This document shows, in pieces, positions 34,406 to 44,391 of a DNA stretch of 64,000 nt. The notes under the pieces were generated by a model. It had not been told where the DNA came from and did not search any database. It saw nothing but the letters and a program-made list of their open reading frames with translations. A program made the position numbers and the translations under genes. The DNA is from Afipia sp. (GTDB lineage: Bacteria; Pseudomonadota; Alphaproteobacteria; Rhizobiales; Xanthobacteraceae). Where the stretch lies: the NCBI GenBank assembly GCA_017308595.1, contig JAFKER010000007.1, positions 62,001 through 126,000 on the forward strand, in the 5' to 3' direction. Each line of letters starts with the position of its first letter. Within the stretch, counting starts at the first letter, position 1.

Positions 34406-35401
34406 ATGGACAGACGGAAATTTTTGGCAACCACCGCAGGCGCCGCGCTTACCGGCGTTGCCTTGAGCAGTCCGGCCATTGCGCAGGCCAAGACCAAGCT
34501 GCGCGTTGGCTATCTGCACACGGTTGCGGTGGATGGACAGATCTGGACGGGAATGGATCGCGGCTCGTTCGATAAGCAAGGTCTCGATCTGGAGCTTCGT
34601 CAATTCAACACCGGTCTTGAGATATTCCAGGCGCTCATCGGCGGCAGTCTCGATGTGCTGTCAACCGGAGCCGTGGTGTCAAATTTTCCGGCGCGCGGAC
34701 AGGGCAAGGTGTTTCTGATTAATGATATCGAGGTCGCCACCGCTCAGCTCTGGGTGCGCTCTGATCAGGGGATCAAGACATTCGCTGATCTGAAGGGAAA
34801 ACGAATTGCGACGGCCACCGGGACGACTGCGCACGTGTTTCTCGATAAGGCCTTGCGCGCAAACAAGGTCGACCCGAAGGAGGTCGAGCTTCTCAATCAG
34901 AGTATGCCTGCTGCGGTGACAGCGTTTATTTCCGGTGCTGTGCCTGCTGTCGCGCTGTGGGTGCCGTTCAATGTGACCGTGCGCGACAAGGTTCCGGGTG
35001 CGGTGAAACTCGCCGATGCGTCTGCCTATTATCCGCAGGCCGCGATCATCGGTGGCTGGGCTGCCCGCAACGATTACTACGACGGCAACCGTGAGACGCT
35101 GTCCAAACTGGTTCGGGGCTGGGCCGAAGCGAACGATTACATCATTGCCAATAGTGCCGAGGCGATGGAGTCCTTGCAGAAGAAGCACTATAGCCAGACC
35201 CCGTTGTCCGACATCAATGAGCAGTTCAAGGCCCAGAAGATGTTTACGTCAAAGGACTGGAAACGGATGTATTCCGATGAGACGGTCACGAACTGGCTGC
35301 AGCAATCGACCGACTTCTTTATGGCCAATGCCAATATCAAGGACTTTACGCCGGCGAAGACCTATTTTGATCCGAGTCTGTATCTCAAGGCTCTTGCTTA
35401 G
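34406..35401 (+). CDS. ABC transporter substrate-binding protein, SsuA/NMT1 type, Tat-like signal
   Basis: 331 residues. The N-terminus MDRRKFLATTAGAALTGVAL has an RR motif followed by a hydrophobic stretch and AIAQA cleavage site, suggesting Tat export, which is common in this family. The mature part (LRVGYLHTVAVDGQIWTGMDRGSFDKQGLDLEL, then NDIEVAT and LKGKRIATATGTTAHVFLDKAL) is the usual two-lobe fold. It completes the importer divergent from the racemase operon. SD GGGAGGA lies before ATG 34406. Confidence 0.88.
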   Translation: MDRRKFLATTAGAALTGVALSSPAIAQAKTKLRVGYLHTVAVDGQIWTGMDRGSFDKQGLDLELRQFNTGLEIFQALIGGSLDVLSTGAVVSNFPARGQGKVFLINDIEVATAQLWVRSDQGIKTFADLKGKRIATATGTTAHVFLDKALRANKVDPKEVELLNQSMPAAVTAFISGAVPAVALWVPFNVTVRDKVPGAVKLADASAYYPQAAIIGGWAARNDYYDGNRETLSKLVRGWAEANDYIIANSAEAMESLQKKHYSQTPLSDINEQFKAQKMFTSKDWKRMYSDETVTNWLQQSTDFFMANANIKDFTPAKTYFDPSLYLKALA

Positions 35402-35797
35402 GTTTGACGATGGCACCCCGTCCTGACGGATGCGCGGCGGGACGGGATGCTGTGTTGTGTGTGTGTGATGTTTGACCGGCCATTGATGTCGTTTGTCGAC
35501 AGGTTGAGCGCGTTCGGCTCGGTTGCTGGCGATTTTTATCGCAGCCGTCGAGATCGAGGATGAAATCTTGCCACGCTGTCTTCTCCTTCAATCCTGCCCG
35601 GGCTTGCCTCGGATACTGATGATCCGTGGCAATCCGCGAAGATTGGTTCGAAGCGCCATCAAGCCGATGCAGAAGGTCGTCTGCCGTCGGATCAGAAAAG
35701 TCTCGGGGCTGGTTCCGGCGTGTGACCTATAGATCAGCGATCGCGGACTGTGTTGTACGGCCGTCGCTTCGTGCCCTCGTGAAAGTGTTGGACAAGA
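35402..35797. other. Intergenic interval, no gene seen
   Basis: Between the binding protein and the convergent CMD gene. It has a GT-rich run at about 35452-35472 and no supported frame or strong hairpin. Short plus-strand frames at 35523 and 35626 have no family features. Confidence 0.5.
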
Positions 35798-36202
35798 TTA
35801 CTTTACCTTGCCCATTTCCTTGAGAACTTCATTGGCCGCCTTGAAGGCATCGAGACCCGCCGGAATGCCGCAATAAACCGTGGCGTGAAGAAGAACTTCC
35901 TTAATCTCATCGACCGTCACGCCGTTGTTAATGGCGCCGCGCGTATGCAGCTTGATCTCGGGCGAGCGATTGAGCGCGGTCAGCATCGCGAGGTTGAGCA
36001 GGCTGCGGGTTTTGCGATCAAGGCCCGGCCGATTCCACGCATAGCCCCAGCACCACTCCGTAGTGATGTGCTGAAACGCCATGGTGAATTCGTTTGCCGC
36101 CTGGATCGACTTGTCGACATATTCCGAGCCGAGGACTTCGCGCCGCGCAGACAGGCCGATGTCGAAGAGGCCGCCGAGGGTAATTTTTTGATCGTAGCTC
36201 AT
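35798..36202 (-). CDS. Carboxymuconolactone decarboxylase-like (AhpD-fold) protein
   Basis: 134 residues, the length of PcaC. Conserved segments are [30 protein letters not shown], the helix [34 protein letters not shown] and AFKAANEVL. The typical AhpD CxxC is absent, so it belongs to the decarboxylase side of the family. In beta-ketoadipate routes PcaC converts gamma-carboxymuconolactone; a related decarboxylation or isomerisation is inferred here. It stands alone and diverges from the dehydrogenase at 36467. Confidence 0.85.
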   Translation of the reverse strand: [134 protein letters not shown]

Positions 36203-36466
36203 ATGCGCTCCGTTGATGTTGTGATTTCGGACCGGATGGGTCGTATCATGCAGTGGCGATCATATGCCAAGATAGTCCGCTCTGATGGCAGAATTTTCGT
36301 TGAGATCGGCCGCTGTGATGTATTCATCCGGCGATTTCTGACATGCTGCATGTATCCAACGCATCCGCAATGCAGTTCGGATTGCCATCGCCGCACTCAG
36401 GTGCAATGAAGCGCAATCGGCTTCGGGATGGGCCGCGCAATAACAATCGAGATGAGGAGCGTCCCT

Positions 36467-37357
36467 GTGTCCAAATCCATGACCATCGTGCCGCCTGCGA
36501 AAGTCGCGGTGATTGGCCTCGGCAATATGGGGCAGCCGATGGCGGCTTGCCTTTCGCGTGCAGGTTACCAGGTGGCTGGTTTCGACTTGTCTGCCGATGC
36601 GCGCAGGAAGTTTACGGCCGCTGGTGGTGCTGCGGCATCGACAGCAGAAGAAGCTGTCTCAGGCGCCGCAGCTGTTATTACCCTGCTGCCTGACGGCAAG
36701 ATCGTCCGCGCCGCGATCGAAAGCATGAAACAGCATTTCTCGCCCGGCACGATCATTATCGACATGAGTTCTTCGGCGCCGATCGGCACAAAGTCGCTCG
36801 GCGAAGAGTTGGTCGGGGCTGGCTTTGGATTCATCGACGCGCCGGTGTCTGGCGGAGTTAAGCGAGCCATCGACGGTACGCTTGCGATTATGACTGGCGG
36901 AGATACAAAGACCATCGACCGGGCCGAGCCTGTCCTGCAGGCCATGGGAAAATCGGTCTTCCGCACGGGTCCGCTTGGATCAGGTCATGCAGCAAAGGCG
37001 CTCAACAACTATGTGTCGGCAGCGGGCCTGGCTGCTGCCGCCGAAGCAGTGGCAATCGCGGAACGCTTTGGAATCGATCCGAATATATTGGTCGATGTGT
37101 TGAATGCATCCACCGGCCGCAATAACTCCACCGAAAACAAACTCAAGCAGTTCATTATCTCTGGCAAGTTCAACTCGGGATTCTCGTTAGCGCTCATGGC
37201 GAAGGATATTCGGACCGCCGATGATCTTGCGCACCAACTAGATGTTCCGGCGCCGCTCGCCGATGAGGTGGCCGCTCAATGGGATGACGCACTGAAGGTG
37301 CTCGGATCGTCGGCAGATCACACCGAGATTGGCCGCTATTCCACTACCAAGCGCTGA
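36467..37357 (+). CDS. 3-Hydroxyisobutyrate/tartronate-semialdehyde reductase family dehydrogenase
   Basis: 296 residues from GTG 36467, chosen because GAGGAG lies seven bases upstream; ATG 36479 is possible. N-terminal Rossmann VAVIGLGNMGQPMA; substrate motif DAPVSGGVKRAIDGTLAIM; catalytic-Lys region SGHAAKALNNYVS; C-terminal KDIRTADDLA. It reduces or oxidises a beta-hydroxyacid with NAD(P). It could serve the adjacent CMD or importer genes; no firm pathway is visible. Confidence 0.88.
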   Translation: MSKSMTIVPPAKVAVIGLGNMGQPMAACLSRAGYQVAGFDLSADARRKFTAAGGAAASTAEEAVSGAAAVITLLPDGKIVRAAIESMKQHFSPGTIIIDMSSSAPIGTKSLGEELVGAGFGFIDAPVSGGVKRAIDGTLAIMTGGDTKTIDRAEPVLQAMGKSVFRTGPLGSGHAAKALNNYVSAAGLAAAAEAVAIAERFGIDPNILVDVLNASTGRNNSTENKLKQFIISGKFNSGFSLALMAKDIRTADDLAHQLDVPAPLADEVAAQWDDALKVLGSSADHTEIGRYSTTKR

Positions 37358-37580
37358 GCACTCTATGGGTTGCGATCGAGATCTTTGAACGGCTGGTGGC
37401 GGTTCTAGCGGTACGGGAAGCGAAGGTCTTTGCGCGGGTGGTGAGGCCATTTTCAGGGGGCGAGCCGTAGCAGTCTCGTTTAAGGGATTGAACAGACGGG
37501 GAACGCGCTGAGGAAAAAGCAGCCAATCCGGATCATGCGTGTTACAGCCAAAGCCGTGTTTCCACGCCGGAGTGCTGCTT

Positions 37581-38474
37581 TTGATCGATAAGCTTGAGTT
37601 GCTGCTTGCCTTGGCCAGGGAGCGTCACTTCGGACGCGCTGCTGAATCTTGCGGCGTGACCCAGCCGACGATGTCCACGGGCCTGAAGCAACTTGAGGAA
37701 ATTCTCGGCGTTATGCTCGTGCATCGTGGGTCACGCTTTGTCGGGTTCACGCCTGAGGGTGAACGCGCGCTGGATTGGGCCCGGCGGATCGTTTCAGATA
37801 CGCGCGCGATGCGTCAGGATATCAATTCGTTCAAGGGCAATTTGTCTGGAGAGCTACGCATTGCCGCGATTCCGACGGTCCTTGGTATGGTGGCATCGCT
37901 GACGACGCCGTTTCGCGCGCGCCATCCGGATGTTCGTTTCCGTGTCGTGTCATGCACGTCGTCGGACGTACTCGGTTTGCTTGAAAATCTCGAAGTCGAT
38001 GCCGGTCTCACCTATATCGAGAACGAACCGGTGGGAAAGGTGCGGACGATCCCGCTCTATCGCGAAAGCTATCGCTTGCTAACGGCTCCCGACGGTCAAT
38101 TCGGTGACCGCGAATCGGTGACCTGGAAAGAGGTCGGGCAGGTGCCGCTCTGCTTGTTGACGCCGGATATGCAGAACCGCCGGATCATCGATCGGGCGCT
38201 GCGCGAGGCCGGGACGGAGGCGTTGCCTACCCTGACCTCAAATTCGATCATCGTTCTTTATACGCATGTGAAGACCGGACGGTGGTCGAGCGTCATGCCG
38301 GCCAAACTCGCCGACACCCTCGGACTGTCCGACGCAGTGCGCGCAATTCCGATTGTCGAGCCGAAGGTGGACTACAGCATCGGACTGGTTGTTTCGCCCC
38401 GCGATCCACTGACTCCTTTGTTGTCGGCACTGATCCAAACTGCCCAGGATGTTGCGCCGACCTTGGGGACATAG
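37581..38474 (+). CDS. LysR-type regulator next to the formate dehydrogenase operon
   Basis: 297 residues if translation starts at TTG 37581, giving the family-like IDKLELLLALARERHFGRAAESCGVTQPTMSTGLKQLE; GGAG lies seven bases upstream. GTG starts at 37539 and 37572 are alternatives. The winged helix is at 1-65 and the LysR effector domain (SGELRIAAIPT onward) covers the rest. It lies 183 bp upstream of fdsG in the same direction and probably activates the operon, as the LysR proteins upstream of fds operons in other bacteria do. Formate or an oxidised C1 compound would be the logical signal. Confidence 0.85.
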   Translation: MIDKLELLLALARERHFGRAAESCGVTQPTMSTGLKQLEEILGVMLVHRGSRFVGFTPEGERALDWARRIVSDTRAMRQDINSFKGNLSGELRIAAIPTVLGMVASLTTPFRARHPDVRFRVVSCTSSDVLGLLENLEVDAGLTYIENEPVGKVRTIPLYRESYRLLTAPDGQFGDRESVTWKEVGQVPLCLLTPDMQNRRIIDRALREAGTEALPTLTSNSIIVLYTHVKTGRWSSVMPAKLADTLGLSDAVRAIPIVEPKVDYSIGLVVSPRDPLTPLLSALIQTAQDVAPTLGT

Positions 38475-38657
38475 CATGAATACGGTGCCTAAATACCCAT
38501 CATAAGTACTTAAGCCCTTTAAATTCTTCAGTTATTGGGTCATTGGATTTTCCTATCGATGCGATTTCCGGATCGCAGCATAGGACAGCTTTATTGATCT
38601 TTAGATCGATTCTTATTCTTCTTGATCCGCCGCGATGTGCGCGATCGAGAGTAGCTT
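38475..38657 (+). promoter_or_regulatory. Upstream region of the formate dehydrogenase operon
   Basis: A/T-rich 183-bp interval holding the presumed LysR binding site and promoter. The short dyad AAGTACTT at 38506-38513 is present, but no clear T-N11-A operator or sigma-70 pair stands out, so no exact element is assigned. Confidence 0.4.
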
Positions 38658-39134
38658 ATGCCGTCAGCATATGAAGTCTGGAATTCAGAGAGAGGCGCGG
38701 AGATCATTGCCGCGCACAAGGATATTGAAGGCCCAACCATCGTCATTCTTCATGCGATGCAGGATGCCTTTGGATATGTGCCGGAGCCGGCGATTCCGAT
38801 GATCGCCGAAGCGCTCGACCTGTCGCGCGCAGAGGTTCACGGCGTTTTCACCTTTTATCATGACTTCCGGCACGAGCCCGCCGGCAAGCATGTGCTTAAA
38901 TTATGCAGTGCGGAAGCATGTCAGGCCGCTGGCGGCGATGCGTTGGCGGCGCAAGCCGAAAAGAAACTTGGTGTTTCGCTCGGGAACACGACTGCCGATG
39001 GGCGCGTTACCCTGGAGCCGATCTATTGCCTTGGGTTGTGCGCAACGGCGCCGTCCGCAATGCTTGACGGTAAGCTCGTCGGACGTCTCGATGCCAAACG
39101 TCTGGATGCTTTGGTTTCGGAGGCTCAGCGATGA
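38658..39134 (+). CDS. fdsG: NAD-dependent formate dehydrogenase gamma subunit
   Basis: 158 residues of the NuoE/FdsG family. The [2Fe-2S] ligands are in CSAEACQAAG and YCLGLCATAPS. The helical N-terminal domain (VILHAMQDAFGYVPEPAIP) is typical. It relays electrons between the catalytic subunit and the NAD-reducing FdsB. Overlaps fdsB by four bases. Confidence 0.92.
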   Translation: MPSAYEVWNSERGAEIIAAHKDIEGPTIVILHAMQDAFGYVPEPAIPMIAEALDLSRAEVHGVFTFYHDFRHEPAGKHVLKLCSAEACQAAGGDALAAQAEKKLGVSLGNTTADGRVTLEPIYCLGLCATAPSAMLDGKLVGRLDAKRLDALVSEAQR

Positions 39135-40684
39135 TCCTGCGCCTTTACATTCCGCGAGATGCAGCCGCCGTTTCTGTCGGCGCCGATGAGGTCGCGGTTG
39201 CGCTTGAAGCTGCTGCAGTCAAGAACAATGTCGCGGTGGAAATCGTCCGGACGGGATCGCGCGGCCTGTTGTGGCTGGAACCAATGGTCGAGGTTTCGAC
39301 CGCGCAAGGGAGAGTTGCTTTTGGCCCTGTCGAGGAAGCAGATGCCGAGTCGGTGCTGAAGGCAGCGGTTTCAAATGGCGCTCACCCGTTGCGGCTTGGC
39401 CTTGCGGATGAACTTCCTTGGCTGAAGCGGCAAACGCGCCTGACCTTTGCCCGGTGCGGCATCATCGATGCCCGCTCGGTCGATGATTATCGCGCACACG
39501 ATGGCTACAAGGGTCTTGAGCGGGCTCTGTCTCTTGGGTCTGACGGCATTCTGGCTGATGTGAAGACGTCGGGCTTGCGTGGCCGCGGTGGCGCGGGTTT
39601 TCCGACGGCTATCAAGTGGGGAACCGTCGCGCAGACCAAGGCTGATCAGAAGTACATCGTTTGCAATGCCGATGAGGGTGACAGCGGCACTTTTGCCGAT
39701 CGTATGATCATGGAAGGCGATCCGTTCGTTGTGATCGAAGGCATGACCATCGCTGGCATCGCCGTTGGCGCAACTCGCGGCTACATCTACATCCGCTCCG
39801 AATATCCGCATGCCGTCGAAGCGATGAATGCAGCGATTCTTGCGGCGCGCAAGGCTGGCTATCTCGGTAAATCCGTCGGCGGCTCGAAATACGCATTTGA
39901 CATGGACGTCCGCGTCGGCGCGGGTGCGTATGTGTGTGGTGAGGAGACCTCGCTGCTGGAGAGTCTGGAAGGCCGCCGCGGTCTGGTGCGTGCGAAGCCG
40001 CCACTGCCGGCGCATCACGGCCTGTTTGGCAAGCCGACGGTCATCAACAATGTGCTGTCGTTCGCCGCGATTCCGTTCATTCTCAACAATGGCGCGCAAG
40101 CCTATGCCGACTTCGGTATGGGACGGTCACGCGGAACCATGCCGATTCAGCTCGCCGGCAACATCAAGAACGGCGGTCTGTTCGAGGTAGCCTTCGGCAT
40201 CACACTCGGCGAACTGGTCGACGACATTGGAGGTGGCACGTTTACCGGCCGTCCCGTCCGCGCTGTTCAGGTCGGTGGTCCGCTCGGCGCCTATTTCCCA
40301 CGCGCGTTGTTCGACACGCCGTTCGACTATGAAGCCTTCACAGCGAAGGATGGCCTGATCGGTCATGGCGGCATCGTGGTCTTCGACGACACAGTGGACA
40401 TGGCAAAGCAGGCGCGGTTTGCGATGGAGTTCTGTGCCATCGAATCCTGCGGCAAATGCACGCCATGTCGTATCGGTTCGACGCGCGGCGTCGAAACCAT
40501 TGACAAGATCCGGGCGGGCGAGCGAGGCGCGGCGAACATCGCTGTGCTGGAAGATCTTTGCCACACCATGAAATTCGGTTCGCTCTGTGCTCTCGGCGGA
40601 TTCACGCCATATCCAGTCATGAGCGCGCTGAAACATTTCCCTGAAGATTTCGGCGCGACGCCGCGCCTGCAAGCTGCTGAATAA
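39131..40684 (+). CDS. fdsB: NAD-dependent formate dehydrogenase beta subunit
   Basis: 517 residues, NuoF-like with an N-terminal thioredoxin-like domain (about 1-105) that lacks cluster Cys. FMN site GLRGRGGAGFPTAIKW; NAD-binding segment VCNADEGDSGTFADR; [4Fe-4S] ligands ESCGKCTPCRIGSTRG plus a distal Cys in GSLCALGG. It reduces NAD with electrons from formate. It is in the soluble cytoplasmic complex FdsGBAD. Confidence 0.93.
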   Translation: MILRLYIPRDAAAVSVGADEVAVALEAAAVKNNVAVEIVRTGSRGLLWLEPMVEVSTAQGRVAFGPVEEADAESVLKAAVSNGAHPLRLGLADELPWLKRQTRLTFARCGIIDARSVDDYRAHDGYKGLERALSLGSDGILADVKTSGLRGRGGAGFPTAIKWGTVAQTKADQKYIVCNADEGDSGTFADRMIMEGDPFVVIEGMTIAGIAVGATRGYIYIRSEYPHAVEAMNAAILAARKAGYLGKSVGGSKYAFDMDVRVGAGAYVCGEETSLLESLEGRRGLVRAKPPLPAHHGLFGKPTVINNVLSFAAIPFILNNGAQAYADFGMGRSRGTMPIQLAGNIKNGGLFEVAFGITLGELVDDIGGGTFTGRPVRAVQVGGPLGAYFPRALFDTPFDYEAFTAKDGLIGHGGIVVFDDTVDMAKQARFAMEFCAIESCGKCTPCRIGSTRGVETIDKIRAGERGAANIAVLEDLCHTMKFGSLCALGGFTPYPVMSALKHFPEDFGATPRLQAAE

Positions 40685-40695
40685 GGACACGTATC

Positions 40696-43566
40696 ATGTC
40701 GCTCATTCACGAAACCGATTATGGAACCCCTCTCTCCAGGTCGGAGAAGATGGTGACTCTGACCATCGATGGACAGAATATCACGGTGCCGGAAGGCACC
40801 TCGATCATGCGCGCGGCAATGGAGATGGGAACGCAAATTCCCAAGCTGTGTGCGACCGATATGGTCAACGCTTTTGGTTCATGCCGCATGTGCCTCGTTG
40901 AAGTGGAAGGCCGCGCCGGAACGCCGGCATCCTGCACGACGCCGGCCATGGAAGGTCTGGTTGTCCATACGCAAACGGACCGTCTCAAGCAGCTCCGCAA
41001 GGGCGTGATGGAGCTTTACATCTCCGACCATCCGCTCGACTGCCTGACGTGTGCCGCAAACGGCGATTGCGAATTGCAGGACATGGCCGGTGCAGTCGGC
41101 CTGCGCGACGTGCGCTACGGCTATGAGGGCGAGAACCACGTTTTCGCCAAGGGCGGCGCCAACGAGAACTGGATGCCGAAGGACGAGTCGAATCCGTACT
41201 TCACTTACGATCCCTCGAAGTGCATCGTCTGCTCGCGTTGCGTGCGCGCTTGTGAGGAGGTGCAGGGCACTTTCGCACTCACGATCTCAGGCCGTGGTTT
41301 CGACAGCCGGGTGTCGCCGGGCATGAGCGAAAGCTTCCTCGGCTCCGAGTGCGTTTCCTGCGGCGCCTGTGTACAGGCCTGCCCGACAGCGACGCTGACC
41401 GAAAAATCCGTCATTGAAATCGGCCAACCTGAACACTCGGTCGTCACCACATGCGCTTACTGCGGTGTCGGCTGCGCTTTCAAGGCGGAGATGCGCGGCG
41501 AGGAAGTGGTGCGAATGGTGCCGTACAAGGACGGCAAGGCCAATCGCGGCCACTCATGCGTCAAGGGCCGCTTTGCGTGGGGGTATACGACCCACAAGGA
41601 GCGCATCCTCAAGCCGATGATCCGCAGCAAGATCACCGAGCCATGGCGCGAAGTGTCGTGGGATGAGGCGATCAGTTACGCAGCTTCGGAGTTCAAGCGT
41701 ATTCAAACCAAGTACGGCAAGGATTCCATTGGCGGCATTACATCGTCGCGCTGTACCAACGAGGAAACCTATCTCGTCCAGAAGCTGATCCGTGCGGGAT
41801 TTGGCAACAATAACGTCGATACCTGCGCCCGTGTCTGCCACTCACCGACCGGTTACGGCTTGTCGCAGACCTTTGGCACCTCGGCTGGAACGCAGGATTT
41901 CGATTCCGTCGAGCATACCGACGTGGTCATTATCATCGGCGCCAATCCGGCGGCGGCACATCCCGTTTTCGCATCGCGCCTGAAAAAGCGGCTGCGCGAA
42001 GGCGCGAAGATGATCGTGATCGATCCGCGTGTCACCGAAATGGTGAAGTCGCCGCACGCCTCGGCAAAGTATCATCTGCCGCTGATGCCCGGCACCAACG
42101 TGGCCGTTCTCACGGCGCTGGCGCATGTGATCATCACTGAGGGCCTCGCCGACGAGGCTTTCGTTCGCGAGCGTTGTGACTGGGCTGAGTTTGAGGAATG
42201 GGCCGCGTTTGTGGCTCTTCCAAAAAACAGCCCGGAAGCGACTGCGATTGCGACTGGCGTTGATCCCAAAGTGTTACGCGAAGCTGCCCGGCTGTTTGCT
42301 ACAGGCGGTAACGGCGCGATCTATTACGGCCTTGGCGTCACCGAGCACAGCCAGGGTTCGACCACTGTTATGGCGATCGCCAATCTCGCTATGGCGACCG
42401 GCAATATCGGTCGTCCCGGTGTCGGCGTGAATCCGTTGCGCGGCCAGAACAACGTGCAGGGTTCGTGCGACATGGGTTCATTCCCGCATGAACTGCCGGG
42501 CTATCGCCATATCTCGGGCGATGCCGTGCGCGAACAGTTCGAGAGCATGTGGAATGTCAAGCTGAACAACGAGCCGGGTTTACGCATTCCGAATATGTTC
42601 GACGCTGCCATCGAAGGCACGTTCATGGGAATGTACTGTCAGGGCGAGGACATTCTCCAATCCGATCCGAACACCTCGCATGTCGTGGCGGCGCTGTCGT
42701 CGATGGAATGCGTCGTGGTCCACGATCTGTTCCTCAACGAGACAGCGAACTACGCACATGTGTTCCTGCCCGGTTCGACGTTCCTTGAGAAGGACGGCAC
42801 GTTCACCAACGCTGAGCGTCGCATCCAGCGAGTGCGAAAAGTGATGACGCCGCTCAACGGCTATGCCGACTGGGAAATCACCATCATGCTGGCCAAGGCG
42901 ATGGGCTATAATATGCATTACGATGATCCATCCCAGATCATGGATGAGATCGCAGCACTGACGCCGACCTTTACCGGCGTATCGTATAAGAAGCTCGAGG
43001 AGCTTGGTTCCGTTCAGTGGCCATGTAACGAAAAGGCGCCAGAAGGTACGCCGGTCATGCACATCGATCACTTTGTGCGTGGCAAGGGTAAGTTTGTCAT
43101 TACCGAATACATCGCGACCGACGAGCGCACCGGCGCGCGATTCCCCTTGCTCCTCACCACGGGGCGCATCCTCAGCCAGTATAATGTGGGCGCACAGACG
43201 CGCCGCACCGAGAATGTGGTCTGGCATTCCGAGGACCGGCTTGAAATACATCCGCATGATGCTGAGCAGCGCGGTGTGCGTGACGGCGATTGGGTGCGGT
43301 TGGCGAGCCGGGCAGGTGAAACGACTCTGCGCGCTTTGATTACGGATCGCGTGGCGCCCGGTGTGGTCTACACCACGTTCCATCATCCCGACACGCAAGC
43401 CAACGTCATCACCACGGATTTCTCGGATTGGGCGACAAACTGCCCCGAATACAAGGTTACGGCGGTGCAGATTTCGCCGTCGAACGGCCCGAGCGAGTGG
43501 CAGAAGGAATACGAGGAGCAGGCACGCAACTCGCGCCGGATCGCACCACTGGAGGCGGCGGAGTAA
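40696..43566 (+). CDS. fdsA: NAD-dependent formate dehydrogenase catalytic alpha subunit
   Basis: 956 residues, full length for FdsA. An N-terminal [2Fe-2S] domain (FGSCRMCLVEVEG), an HPLDCLTC motif, two ferredoxin-type [4Fe-4S] motifs (CIVCSRCVRACEEVQG and CVSCGACVQACP), and a further [4Fe-4S] site CAYCGVGCAF precede the molybdopterin domain. The Mo-ligand motif is CARVCHSPT, a Cys rather than selenocysteine enzyme. It oxidises formate to CO2 with a bis-MGD molybdenum centre. SD AAGGA precedes ATG 40696. Confidence 0.95.
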   Translation: MSLIHETDYGTPLSRSEKMVTLTIDGQNITVPEGTSIMRAAMEMGTQIPKLCATDMVNAFGSCRMCLVEVEGRAGTPASCTTPAMEGLVVHTQTDRLKQLRKGVMELYISDHPLDCLTCAANGDCELQDMAGAVGLRDVRYGYEGENHVFAKGGANENWMPKDESNPYFTYDPSKCIVCSRCVRACEEVQGTFALTISGRGFDSRVSPGMSESFLGSECVSCGACVQACPTATLTEKSVIEIGQPEHSVVTTCAYCGVGCAFKAEMRGEEVVRMVPYKDGKANRGHSCVKGRFAWGYTTHKERILKPMIRSKITEPWREVSWDEAISYAASEFKRIQTKYGKDSIGGITSSRCTNEETYLVQKLIRAGFGNNNVDTCARVCHSPTGYGLSQTFGTSAGTQDFDSVEHTDVVIIIGANPAAAHPVFASRLKKRLREGAKMIVIDPRVTEMVKSPHASAKYHLPLMPGTNVAVLTALAHVIITEGLADEAFVRERCDWAEFEEWAAFVALPKNSPEATAIATGVDPKVLREAARLFATGGNGAIYYGLGVTEHSQGSTTVMAIANLAMATGNIGRPGVGVNPLRGQNNVQGSCDMGSFPHELPGYRHISGDAVREQFESMWNVKLNNEPGLRIPNMFDAAIEGTFMGMYCQGEDILQSDPNTSHVVAALSSMECVVVHDLFLNETANYAHVFLPGSTFLEKDGTFTNAERRIQRVRKVMTPLNGYADWEITIMLAKAMGYNMHYDDPSQIMDEIAALTPTFTGVSYKKLEELGSVQWPCNEKAPEGTPVMHIDHFVRGKGKFVITEYIATDERTGARFPLLLTTGRILSQYNVGAQTRRTENVVWHSEDRLEIHPHDAEQRGVRDGDWVRLASRAGETTLRALITDRVAPGVVYTTFHHPDTQANVITTDFSDWATNCPEYKVTAVQISPSNGPSEWQKEYEEQARNSRRIAPLEAAE

Positions 43567-44391
43567 TTGACACTACCTCCGGCAATAAATGTTCAACGGT
43601 TCGTCTGGCGCGAGAGCGGCGCGAGCGAAGGGCGTCGCTCTATTCCCGAGGAAACAGCGGTTGCGCTGACCTACAATGGCGGAACCTATGCGGTGATGAT
43701 GGCGACGCCGCAGGATCTAGAGGATTTTGCGGTCGGCTTTAGCCTTGATGAAGGAGTTGTTCGAACTGCTTCGGAGATCGAGTCGCTCGAAGTGCTGCCG
43801 ATGGACGACGGTATAGAGCTGAGAATGTGGCTCGCTCAGGCAAATGCAGATCGGCTCAGCGAGCGCCGCCGGCATATTGCCGGACCTACCGGTTGTGGGT
43901 TGTGCGGCATTGACTCGATCGTCGAGGCGACACGCCCTGCGACTATCGTCGGGGTTGGGCGAAATTTTTCACCGGCGCAGATTATGAGCGCCATGCAGAG
44001 TCTTGCTCCGCTTCAGAAACTTAATACCGAGACGCGTGCGGTTCATGCGGCGGCATTCTGGCTTCCTGAACAAGGTATCGTTTCCCTGCGTGAAGATGTC
44101 GGACGCCACAACGCGCTCGACAAGCTGGCTGGCTCGCTGGCGCGCTCAGCAGCAACGGCCGAGAACGGCATGGTGCTTCTGACCAGCCGGATTTCGGTTG
44201 AGATGGTTCAGAAGACGGCTTCCATCGGCGCATCGGTGATGGTGTCGGTTTCCGCACCGACCGCCTTGGCGGTGAAGATGGCGGACAGGGCCAATATAAC
44301 GCTGGCCGCGATTGCCCGGTCGGACGGTTTTGAAGTTTACACACACCCACATCGAATTCTGGCTGGAGGGAAAATTCATGTCGTCGCCTGA
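43567..44391 (+). CDS. fdhD: Formate dehydrogenase sulfurtransferase FdhD (FdsC)
   Basis: 274 residues. It begins at TTG directly after the fdsA stop, with GGAGGCGGAG upstream. The CGLCG motif (about residue 112) carries the sulfur-relay Cys. GRHNALDKL and LTSRISVEMVQKTA are FdhD signatures. It passes sulfur from a cysteine desulfurase to the molybdenum cofactor before insertion in FdsA. Its 3' end overlaps fdsD by 14 bp. Confidence 0.92.
   Translation: MTLPPAINVQRFVWRESGASEGRRSIPEETAVALTYNGGTYAVMMATPQDLEDFAVGFSLDEGVVRTASEIESLEVLPMDDGIELRMWLAQANADRLSERRRHIAGPTGCGLCGIDSIVEATRPATIVGVGRNFSPAQIMSAMQSLAPLQKLNTETRAVHAAAFWLPEQGIVSLREDVGRHNALDKLAGSLARSAATAENGMVLLTSRISVEMVQKTASIGASVMVSVSAPTALAVKMADRANITLAAIARSDGFEVYTHPHRILAGGKIHVVA

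Noticed and set aside
35452-35472. GT-rich run as a functional repeat
   Set aside because: Too short and irregular to call a repeat element.
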